64,000 bases of DNA from Cherax quadricarinatus (taxonomy: Eukaryota; Arthropoda; Malacostraca; Decapoda; Parastacidae): assembly GCF_038502225.1 (NCBI RefSeq), contig NC_091390.1, positions 10,142,687-10,206,686 of the forward strand. Direction: 5' to 3'. Below are positions 32,801 to 41,428 of this stretch, one piece after another. The position numbers and the translations under genes are program-made. The notes below the pieces were generated by a model. That model was given only the letters and a program-made list of their open reading frames with translations, had not been told where the DNA came from and searched no databases. Position 1 is the first letter of the stretch; each line of letters opens with the position of its first letter.

Positions 32801-33235
32801 TCTCTTTTCTCCTTCCATAACTGATCATTTAACATTACTGCTACCCCTTCCTTTGCTCTAACTCTCTCAGATACTCCAGATTTAATCCCATTTATTTCCC
32901 CCCACTGAAACTCTCCTACCCCCTTCAGCTTTGTTTCGCTTAGAGCCAGGACATCCAACTTCTTTCCATTCATAACATCAGCAATCATCTGTTTCTTGTC
33001 ATCCGCGCTACATCCACGCACATTTAAGCATCCCAGTTTTATAAAGTTTTTCTTCTTCTCTTTTTTAGTAAATGTATACAGGAGAAGGGGTTACTAGCCC
33101 ATTGCTCCCGGCATTTTAGTCGCCTCCTACGACACGCATGGCTTACGGAGGAAAGATTCTTTTCCACTTCCCCATGGACAATAGAAGAAATAAAAAAGAA
33201 CAAGAGCTATTCAGAAAAAGGAGAAAAACCTAGAT
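29866..33235 (-). mobile_element. RTE-type LINE between two (TA)n tracts
   Basis: Reading right to left: a 5' leader (33022-33235) containing ATGCCGGGAGCAATGGGC, one long ORF2 (30115-33021) and a 3' UTR of about 235 bp ending GGCCAGTGTGATAATAAAAA. Both ends touch (TA)n. The ORF is undamaged, so the copy is probably young. A truncated relative is at 58817-60007 and a tail fragment at 55809-56012. Confidence 0.9.
30115..33021 (-). CDS. RTE-type endonuclease-reverse transcriptase
   Basis: 968 codons without a stop; the frame opens further upstream ([18 protein letters not shown]) after a TAA near 33080, and the first codon used here is GTG, so the true start is unknown. Endonuclease: ALSETKLKG at the catalytic Glu, VVGDLNAKVG, and SDHFLVVATL near 32330. 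RT: NYRGISLLSVPGKVY, DEQGGFRKDRGCVDQVF, FMDLEKAYDRVNRGAMW, GLRQGCVMSPWLFNIFIDG and catalytic LLFADDTVHLG. C-terminus: GRGRPRKGWREGVKEVL. A single ORF of about 1000 codons with this order fits the RTE clade. All catalytic motifs look intact. Confidence 0.92.
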   Translation of the reverse strand: MRGCSADDKKQMIADVMNGKKLDVLALSETKLKGVGEFQWGEINGIKSGVSERVRAKEGVAVMLNDQLWKEKREYECVNSRIMWIKVKVGCEKWVIISVYAPGEERNAEERERFWEMLSECIGAFEPSERVIVVGDLNAKVGETFREGVVGKFGVPGVNDNGSPLIELCIERGLVIGNTYFKKKRINKYTRYDVGRNDSSLLEYVLVDKRLLSRLQDVHVYRGATDISDHFLVVATLRVKGRWDTRRIEASGKREVKVYKLKEEAIRERYKQLLEDRWANESIGNGVEEVWGRFKNVVLECSAEVCGYRKVGAGGKRSDWWNDDVKRVEREKKLAYEKFLQSRSDARREEYMEKKREVKRVVKQCKKRANERVGEMLSTNFVENKKKFWSEINKLRKPREQMDLSVKNRRGELLNGELEVLGRWREYFEELLNVDEDREAVISCIGQGGITSCRSEEEPVVSVGEVREAVGKMKGGKAAGIDGIKIEMLKAGGDIVLEWLVQLFNKCMEEGKVPRDWQRACIVPLYKGKGDKRECKNYRGISLLSVPGKVYGRVIIERIKSKTENRIADEQGGFRKDRGCVDQVFTVKHISEQYLDKAKEVFVAFMDLEKAYDRVNRGAMWQMLQVYGVGGRLLKAVKSFYEDSEAQVRVCRKEGNFFPVKVGLRQGCVMSPWLFNIFIDGVVREVNARVLARGVELKDKESHTKWELSQLLFADDTVHLGDSEEKLQRLVDEFGRVCKRRKLKVNTGKSKVMRITKRLGDERLNIRLEGESMEEVNVFRYLGVDVSADGSMRDEVNHRIDEGKRVSGALRSLWRQRTLSLEAKRGMYESIVLPTLLYGCEAWVMNVAARRRLEAVEMSCLRAMCGVNIMQRIRSLEVRRRCGITKTVVQRAEEGLLRWFGHVERMEQNRMTSRVYQSVVEGRRGRGRPRKGWREGVKEVLCARGLDFQQACVSVFDRSEWRQMVFNT

Positions 33236-33237
33236 GT

Positions 33238-33410
<173 letters not shown>

Positions 33411-33449
33411 CAGTCCAAGAGGTAGGTACATATTTATGACGTGGAATCA

Positions 33450-33614
33450 AGTGTAATTATTATAATCAAAAGGAAGCGCTAAACCACAAGGGAATCAGTT
33501 GTAAGTTCCTAACTACCACGTACAATCAGTATTAACGCCGATATGTTTATATGTTTATGGGCCATAGGGTTGAATGTGGGATTACTTCTACTTACCCCCC
33601 CCCTCCTGTCGAAA
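33450..33614. other. I-LINE 3' end scrap and unassigned sequence
   Basis: 33450-33495 contains AAGCGCTAAACCACAAGGG, matching the I-LINE 3' end at 19870; the rest is not recognised. Confidence 0.5.
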
Positions 33615-34740
33615 TGTAGACAGCCTGTGCTGTCTGCACAGACAGCCCATGCTGTCTGCCAGCTTAGTTGATATTTCGCGCCACTAAGGTGCTACCATCT
33701 ATAGGCCTTGCCACTTCAGTATGCCCAGACTTGCCTCGCTCTCACTCACACAGCGGCCTGGCATCAAGACACAAGTACTCCCAGCTCTCTCTCGTGGGCA
33801 TGGCCCTGCCCGGGCCATGGGCACAAACACACAAGCCTGTGTAACCCAACACTAGTTATCAATAAAGTAAGAAGCCTCCGAAGAATTATATCATTAACAC
33901 CGCTCTACAGCTACCAAATAACCCCCATTATAAATGGTGGCAGCGGTGGGATTCCGCCCCTAACCTCTGGGCTGCCATTGATGCGCTAGGACTCGGCCCT
34001 CAGCACGACGTCCTGGGTGCATATGACGCCATCGACTCGCTCAAGCCGCCTTCCGAGCAAGGCAAGGTTTGCCGCTTTGCGGATGATCCCCTACCCATCC
34101 TTCCAGCGCCGTCCACAGTGACCCCGCGGTCGCAGCCGGAAGTCACTTTTGCTGCTGCTGTCAGACAGCCAGCCCACAAAGTTTCTAACCCCAGTCCCAC
34201 TAATACGCGCCTAAGTAAAAATAGCGACCACAGTAACAACAGTCGGTCTTATACAAAAAGGCAGTCATCGACTTCCTGGATCAGGGCGAAACGTCGCCAG
34301 CAGACACCACCCCCAACCTCACCCGCTAAGCGTGTAGTGACTTGTTTCAACTGTGGCAAACGTGGGCACTACCGATCTGAGTGTTACAAACTTAAGTCCC
34401 CGCAAAGTAACCGTCACAGTCCCCACGCTCAGTATCAAGGTAACCGTCACCGTCCCCATGCCCAGTCTCGCGAGGGAATCTGTGTTTACCACAATACTTC
34501 CAGTCATACCTCCCATGAGTGTAACAAGCTGCGAAGTATGCTGACAGCTGAGTGGAGCAAGCAGTCGTCGCGCAATGCACATGCTCGTAGAAGCCCTTCC
34601 ACTAGTTCGGGGGAAGAGGCGCGTCCGCAAAACCAGCGAAAGACGTAGTAACCCTGTCGGAGTCGCTGTATTCCGTCCCTGTCCGCAATGCATTCGCCGC
34701 CCTGGGCAGTGATACACTTGCCGACAGTGACGGAATACAG
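33615..34740 (+). mobile_element. Truncated Gypsy copy, plus strand
   Basis: LTR (33615 to about 33930, starting TGTAGACAGCC), the primer-binding region TGGTGGCAGCGGTGGGA, then a jump straight into gag at codon ~165 (APNLWAAIDALG) and on to the gag end at 34648 and a short pol start. It is a near-identical inverted copy of parts of the minus-strand Gypsy at 39780-41430, with leader and gag N-terminus deleted. Confidence 0.82.
34118..34648 (+). pseudogene. Gypsy gag C-terminal half with CCHC knuckle
   Basis: Carries CFNCGKRGHYRSEC at about 34343-34385 and continues to RPQNQRKT, stop. It matches the C-terminal half of the gag at 39872-41059 over its full length. Confidence 0.85.
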
Positions 34741-34793
34741 CGACTCCGACAGGGTTACTACGTCTTTCGCTGGTTTTGCGGACGCGCTGTTAC

Positions 34794-35117
34794 TGTTATT
34801 GCTGTTCTTGCTGCTGAACAGCGGTTTAGTGCCGATGAAGGTAGCGTAGGTAGCAATGATACGGCCGTGGACTAGATTGGCTTTAATCGGGTAGGAGTGA
34901 GTACACAACGGGCAGTGTGAGGAAGTGACCGCAAGCCAGTCCGTGGAGGGGGAGTACTTGTGTACGTCAAGTCGGTCGAGGCGGGAGTGAGAGAGGGTGG
35001 ACTGTGCGTCCCACCGACCTAGGTAGGCCTACAGAGGGCAGCACTGAATGCCGCGAAATATGAACTAGTCAGAGCAGACGGCTAGGCTGTGTGCTCTGAC
35101 AGTACAGGCTGTCTACA
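34794..35117 (-). repeat. Gypsy LTR, family A, 3' side
   Basis: 324 bp, TGTAGACAGCC...AACA read on the minus strand. It is near-identical to 44254-44577. It follows the pol gene by about 540 bp. Its outer neighbour (34714-34793) is an inverted piece of the gag-pol junction, so no clean TSD survives. Confidence 0.8.
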
Positions 35118-35660
35118 TTTGCTCGGCCACGCACCTCGCGTCGTCCCGACGCGACAATACTGGTGGGCCCATAGGTATAAAGGAATTACACTAGCTACCC
35201 CAGAGAGGGACTGGCTTTCGCTCACTAGTAAATAAAAAATGGACAAAAAAAAATGCAACAGGCAAAAAAAAAAAACTCTCCCATCCAGGAGAAGAGAAAA
35301 CTGGTTTGCCCGCGCTGTTTCATCGAGTAGAGAGCCCGGAGACGTCAGCACTGGAACTAAAATCTTCTATATACAGGTTGTCCGCAGGGCTGAACATCAG
35401 TTGACCACTCGTCTACTAACGTTATTGCACGCTCACATCTGCAAACAATGACTGACAGTAGCATTTCCTAAGGTGTGACATGTAACTCAGAGGGCAGCAC
35501 TGCCCTGACCGTAATACAGGCTTTTTTTTACTTTAGTTATAAAACACTGATGCACATACGTACAATAATACTATATCCATGGAATTCATTACACTCTGGG
35601 TACCCTTCTAAAAGTATTTACATAATTACATGATGTTGTCCACCCTGACTCTATTATCGA
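35118..35660 (-). other. Gypsy pol-to-LTR region
   Basis: Untranslated sequence between pol and the 3' LTR, including a purine or pyrimidine-rich stretch (AAAAAAAAA near 35247-35275) and, beside the LTR, GTCGCGTCGGGACGACGCG, which recurs beside the LTR at 41429-41470. Confidence 0.6.
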
Positions 35661-38600
35661 CTAGCTATACAATGTGTGTGCATTTATACCCATTTCTGCA
35701 AGCAAACAATTAGCATAACTAGCGTAGGAGTCGGACAAGTCAGTAGGTACGTCAATGTCACAGAAATGTACTGTTGTCCTGGGTCGCAGGCCATAAGTAT
35801 GGAGCCTTACTGGGCCGTCTTCCGTACCAGTAGTAGTGGGAGAAGGGATAGACGGTTTGTCCCTAACATTAGTCTGATCGTGGCGTTGCAACGCACGCGC
35901 CTCCAGCTCTACTTCGGCCTGCATATGGTCCACATACTTCATGTGATCAAGGTGGGCTTCCTTGATAATTCCCGTAGCAATCTCCCTCACCTCGAACTTA
36001 TTGCCACGGAGCTGTCGTAGGACACGGTAAGGACCCACAAACTTTGGGACAAGTTTGTGCATACCTGGGGTCTGCACTGGGTTGAGCAACATAACTTTGC
36101 AACCTGGTTCCACTTTGCTTTCCTTGGCGCGGGCATTGCGCTCAGACGTGAACCTATCAGTAGCTTTCATAAGGTTCTCTCGTACCCGCTGGAAGACAAG
36201 CTGCGTTGTCCTCATCTTTACTACACTGGGGTTATCAGTTTCGTAAGTAGGTCTAGGTGGAGTAAACAGAATTTCATATGGTAAGCGCTTGTCATAACCA
36301 TACAAAGCAAAATGAGGTGTCTCACCGATCGAGCTGTTGAGGGAGGAATTTAATGTACACTGAACGTCTGGGATAGCCTCATCCCATGTAGTACAACTTG
36401 GGTTAACGGTTACTCTGAGCACCTCCAGGACTTTGCGATTTGTACGTTCAGCAAGACCATTACTCGCAGGGTGGCGTGGAGCTACTGGCGCTTGATGAAT
36501 GTTGAATCTGGAGCAAAGATCCTGCATTATGCCATTTATAAACTCAGACCCATTGTCTGACAGAAGGACACGTGGGCAAGTATGACGAAGAACAACATGC
36601 TCACGGAAAGCACTAGCGACCGTTTCCGCGGTTTTATCAGGGATGGGTACTAATTCACTGTACCGTGTCAAGTTATCTACCATTACAAGCAGGTGCTTAT
36701 TTCCCTTCTCCGAGGTCGAGAAGTTCGTCAACAGGTCGACAGTTCTCTCCCAGGGCTCCTTTGTAATGGGATACTTTAGAATGGGGTTAGGACCTGTAAT
36801 GGTACCCTTGTGCTGTAGGCAGACAACACACTGGTGTACATGCTTGGCAATGTCCGATGCCATCTTAGGCCAGAAATATTTCATTCGTGCCTGTTTGATA
36901 CTGCGGTCCTTCCCGGGGTGCGCTACACCTGGGACATTGTGGATCAACCTAAGAGTAGCTGGTATCATGGACTCTGGTATCACCAGTTGGTATACGGTTC
37001 TGCCGGGGTCCACCAGCTGTGCAACACGGCACAGTACTCCTTGGTTGACCACCAAATCCTTCAGTGGAACAGGAGACTTGACCTGTAAGTCAACGTCCTC
37101 CTTGGTCAGGAAACGAAGGACTGGAGACCACACAGGGTCCTGTCGTTGGGCTCTCTCGAGATCCTCAACAGAGAACGAATTGCCGACACTCACGAATGCT
37201 ATATGTCTCGACAGGGCATCAGCTACAACATTTTGCTTGCCTGGGACATAGCAAATTTCAGGGTTGTAGTCATTGAACGTGAGCGACCACCGAGCATGCT
37301 TTCCCGAGAGGTTCTTATTCGCAAAAAGGGCCAATAAGGGTAAATGATCTGTATAGATCTTGATAGGATAATGATAGATGATATCCCGAAAATGACTCAG
37401 GGCCCATACAATGGCTAAAGCTTCTAGCTCTGTCACTGAATAATTGACTTCCGCTTTAGTAAGAACACGGCTAGCATAGGCAATAGGCTGTTGCTTACCA
37501 TTAGATTCCTGTGACAAGACTGCACCGATGCCAACTTTGCTGGCATCAGTCGTCAAGGTAAATGCCTTGGTGAAATCAGGGAATCTAAGGGTTGGGGCTG
37601 ATGTTAACTTGTTCTTAAGAATGACAAAAGCTCGTTCCTGATCGCACGTCCACTCAAAAGGGGCATCCTTCTTGAGTAAGCGTGTCAGGGGTGCCGCAAT
37701 GGTGGAGAAACCTGCGATAAAGGTGCGGTAGAAACCCGCCAGGCCTATGAAGGACCGGACTGCATCCGCCGTCATGGGTCTGGGGAATTTCTGCACGGCC
37801 GAGATTTTAGACTCGTCCGTCTTTATGCCATTCTGAGTCACTACGTGACCCAGAAATTTTATTTCCTTCCGGAGGAAATGACATTTGGAGAGCTTTACCT
37901 TAAGATTTGCCTGAGCTAGCCTGTCCAATACCCTGTCAAGTTTCTCAAGATGTGACGGGACATCTTGCGACATGACTATGAGATCATCCACGTAGACCAT
38001 GAGTGTGCCACCTAGGAGGGTACGGAAAATTGTCGTCATCAAACGACTAAACGTGATTGGGCTTCCGCGCAAGCCGAAGGGCATCCTCCTGAACTGGTAA
38101 TGACCAGTTGGAGTAGAGAAAGCTGTCAACTCTCTACTCTCATCATCGAGGGGGATCTGCCAGAACCCTTGAAGAAGATCAAGAGTTGAAAAGACCTTAT
38201 TATCGCCGATGTTCTGCAACAGGTCGTTCAGAACTGGCAATGGAAAACGGTCTGGGATGGTACATGCATTTAGTTTCCTGTAATCGATAACAGGGCGCCA
38301 GGTTCCGTCTTTCTTGGGAACCAGAATAAGGGGAGCATTCCACGGGGAAGTGGACTCCTCAATAACTCCATCACGGAGCATCCGTGTAATGAGTTCTTCG
38401 GCGAAGACTCTTTGCGCATGTGGCAGGCGATACGCAGGTACATAAATGGGTTTAGTACCTTTGTCAAGCGGAATACGGTGAGAGATCAGTGGGGTCAAAC
38501 CCATTGACTCACCATCTAGTGCAACTGCAGGACGTGCACGATTGAGAACCTGGAGAAGTTTTGGGACATCTTCAGGATAGTCTGTCAAAGCTAGATCATC

Positions 38601-39610
38601 TTCCTGCACTGGCCGGGTGTTGGAAGAGTCAGCAGCAGACTCGCCTGGGAGAACTGCACTCACAAGGAAGTCAGCTGGGGCTTCACCCTCCACTCTCACC
38701 GGGAGAGGGAATCTGACAAGGTCGACAAGTGAGGTATTCTTCCGCAGGGGAAATTCTCGACTATGCATGTTGACAACAAGGACTTGCAACTTACCACGTT
38801 GCACTGTGTGCAAGGATGGTTCAAGGGAGAGGCCCTTGACTCGGCATGTGTCGTTGTCAACCAGCACATGGTCTCCTTCAAAAGCTCTGCTCACGTACAC
38901 CATAACAGGAGTGAGCGAGTTAGCTGACAAAGTGACGTCATACTTTGTACAAGCAGTAACTCTGCTCGCTGATGCCATGACACGAGTCAGACAGTCGCCT
39001 GCCGACAGGGATACTGCGGCTTGACAACTGCTGGTCTCTACAACAGCGTCAGAGTTAGAGTGAAGGTTAGACTGGGCGTCCCCAGACTGGGTTTCACTGG
39101 TAACTATGCGCTGATGGCCAGGAGGTGATGGGCAACGAGCTCTACTACGAGGTCGATCAGGACGAGAGACCGACCCCGGGGAGAATGTGCTATGGAAACC
39201 ACCGGTTTCCAACGATTCTAGGCACTGTGCATACTCTGAGACAGAGTAGCACGTAGTGGATCCTAAGCGCACGCCCCAGAAGGGCACATCCACTCCGTTG
39301 AATTCCGCTTTCCACTCAGCTGGATCTAAACGGATCCTAAGATCTGCCATGGTTTTGAACCCTATGAGCAGGTCACCATGGAAAACAATACCATCTACGA
39401 CTAAGAATTTTGCGGACAGCTTGTGACCCTGGACCACAAATTCTAGCGTTGTGCGACCGCGAACCGTCAGCGGTTTACCTGAGACTCCTCTCAAGGTCTG
39501 AATGGCAGATGGCTCTGTCAACATGGCCGCGTGAAGGCCAATGTCTCGGAAAAAGGTGGAGCGGACAATGTTAACCACCGAACCTGTGTCTAGGAAAAGC
39601 TGAACAGGCT
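35661..39610 (-). CDS. Gypsy pol polyprotein: PR-RT-RNase H-integrase
   Basis: 1305 codons from 39578 without a stop. The protease active site LFLDTGS lies just upstream in the same frame (about 39585-39610). RT: LILVPKKDGTWRPVIDYRKL, LLQGFWQIPL, FGLRGSPITFSRLM, catalytic VYVDDLIV near 37990. RNase H: FTLTTDASKVGIGAVLSQ near 37540. Integrase: HPGKDRSIKQARMKYFWP with CVVC zinc finger (about 36820-36920), VMVDNLTRYSELVPI and LLSDNGSEFINGI. The GPYRVLRQLRGNKFEVREI block near 36000 is the C-terminal integrase domain. Ends at 35661. Metaviridae-type element; no env gene is seen. Confidence 0.93.
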
Positions 39611-39871
39611 TATTGTGGACAGTGGACTCGATGAGCGGTCCACATGGGTTGTCATACCGAACATGAAGGCATGACAGGCCGACGAGGTCCCCGGAGTCAC
39701 AGCTGCTCGAGGCTCGACACTTGTTGACGAGGCTCGACCTGGAAGGTACTGTACGAGTCTCAGCAACAACGTCAATTCACTCGGTTTCCTCACTGTCGGC
39801 AAGCGTATCACTGCCCAGGGCGGCGAATGCATTGCGGACAGGGACGGAATACAGCGACTCCGACAGGGTTA
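39611..39871 (-). pseudogene. Gypsy gag-pol junction / protease N-terminus
   Basis: In the pol frame it reads VVTLSESLYSVPVRNAFAAL then ADSEETE, a TGA stop near 39777, then IDVVAETRTVPSRSSLVNK and on to the protease. The frame differs from gag, so expression would need frameshifting; the TGA probably breaks the polyprotein. Confidence 0.6.
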
Positions 39872-41059
39872 CTACGTCTTTCGCTGGTTTTGCGGACGCG
39901 CCTCTTCCCCCGAACTAGTGGAAGGGCTTCTACGAGCATGTGCATTGCGCGACGACTGCTTGCTCCACTCAGCTGTCAGCATACTTCGCAGCTTGTTACA
40001 CTCATGGGAGGTATGACTGGAAGTATTGTGGTAAACACAGATTCCCTCGCGAGACTGGGCATGGGGACGGTGACGGTTACCTTGATACTGAGCGTGGGGA
40101 CTGTGACGGTTACTTTGCGGGGACTTAAGTTTGTAACACTCAGATCGGTAGTGCCCACGTTTGCCACAGTTGAAACAAGTCACTACACGCTTAGCGGGTG
40201 AGGTTGGGGGTGGTGTCTGCTGGCGACGTTTCGCCCTGATCCAGGAAGTCGATGACTGCCTTTTTGTATAAGACCGACTGTTGTTACTGTGGTCGCTATT
40301 TTTACTTAGGCGCGTATTAGTGGGACTGGGGTTAGAAACTTTGTGGGCTGGCTGTCTGACAGCAGCAGCAAAAGTGACTTCCGGCTGCGACCGCGGGGTC
40401 ACTGTGGACGGCGCTGGAAGGATGGGTAGGGGATCATCCGCAAAGCGGCAAACCTTGCCTTGCTCGGAAGGCGGCTTGAGCGAGTCGATGGCGTCATATG
40501 CACCCAGGACGTCGTGCTGAGGGCCGAGTCCTAGCGCATCAATGGCAGCCCAGAGGTTAGGGGCGGAATCCCTCCGCATGATGCCGACAGCCAGCATGGG
40601 GATGATGTCTTTAATAGCAATACGGCCATCACCATCCGCCCACTTAGTGGAGTTGACGGCATCAGTAAAGTCCGTGGCGACTTGCTCTAAACGGCAAACG
40701 CAAGCCAGGGGGCTTTCGTGCCGGTATTGACATTCGGCCAAGACGCTGGTAACGATGTCAATGTAATGGCGTTGGCGACTACGCCGAAAATAACGCCTAA
40801 ATTCCTCCTTAAGTTCACCCCAAGACTGAATCTTACAAACGCGCTTGAGCTGCACAAAGGCACCTATATCACCCTGGGTGAGATCCACTGCTGCAACAGC
40901 AGCACGAATGTACTGTGTATCCGTTGGGCTATCAAATAGAGCCTGAACAGTCGCCTCGACTGACTGCAGCCATGGCTCTAAACTATTTGCACGACCGTCA
41001 AAAATAAGGGTCAGGTATTGACGATGAGCCGGCCCACTGGTGGTCGAGGCTTGAGCCAC
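39872..41059 (-). CDS. Gypsy gag (capsid and nucleocapsid)
   Basis: 395 codons, ATG at 41059 (MAQASTTSGPAHRQYLTLIF). The N-terminal half, with EPWLQSVEATVQALF and WGELKEEFRRYFRR, is a retrotransposon gag capsid-like region. The C-terminal nucleocapsid has CFNCGKRGHYRSEC at about 40140-40180 and a second Cys/His cluster (CVYHNTSSHTSHEC). It ends RKT with two stops; pol lies in another frame. It is intact by eye. Confidence 0.9.
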   Translation of the reverse strand: MAQASTTSGPAHRQYLTLIFDGRANSLEPWLQSVEATVQALFDSPTDTQYIRAAVAAVDLTQGDIGAFVQLKRVCKIQSWGELKEEFRRYFRRSRQRHYIDIVTSVLAECQYRHESPLACVCRLEQVATDFTDAVNSTKWADGDGRIAIKDIIPMLAVGIMRRDSAPNLWAAIDALGLGPQHDVLGAYDAIDSLKPPSEQGKVCRFADDPLPILPAPSTVTPRSQPEVTFAAAVRQPAHKVSNPSPTNTRLSKNSDHSNNSRSYTKRQSSTSWIRAKRRQQTPPPTSPAKRVVTCFNCGKRGHYRSECYKLKSPQSNRHSPHAQYQGNRHRPHAQSREGICVYHNTSSHTSHECNKLRSMLTAEWSKQSSRNAHARRSPSTSSGEEARPQNQRKT

Positions 41060-41106
41060 AAGTTAGAGGAGAGGAAGTGGCTGTTCCTCATCCCACCGCT
41101 GCCACC

Positions 41107-41428
41107 ATTTATAACGAGCTTGTTTGGTAGGCTGTAAGCGGTGGTTAAATGATATAATTCTTCGGAGGCTTCTTACTTTATTGATAACTAGTGTTGGGTT
41201 ACACAGGCTTGTGTGTTTGTGCCCATGGCCCGGGCAGGGCCATGCCCACGAGAGAGAGCTGGGAGTACTTGTGTCTTGATGCCAGGCCGCTGTGTGAGTG
41301 AGAGCGAGGCAAGTCTGGGCATACTGAAGTGGCAAGGCCTATAGATGGCAGCACCTTAGTGGCGCGAAATATCAACTAAGCTGGCAGACAGCATAGGCTG
41401 TCTGTGCAGACAGTACAGGCTGTCTACA
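41107..41428 (-). repeat. Gypsy LTR, family B, 5' side
   Basis: Starts TGTAGACAGCC at 41428 and runs to ATTATAAA before TGGTGGCAGCGGTGGGA (probable primer-binding site). It is related to the plus-strand LTR at 33615 and more distantly to the family A LTRs. AATAAAG lies inside on the minus strand. The left boundary is approximate. Confidence 0.75.

Noticed and set aside
34270..34300. Hammerhead-like GCGAAACGTCGCC in Gypsy gag
   Set aside because: It has GAAACGTC but no CTGANGA-like strand or stem II upstream; it is coding sequence (RAKRRQQ) and matches by chance.
36643..37251. 202-codon plus frame
   Set aside because: Antisense shadow of the Gypsy integrase and RNase H region.
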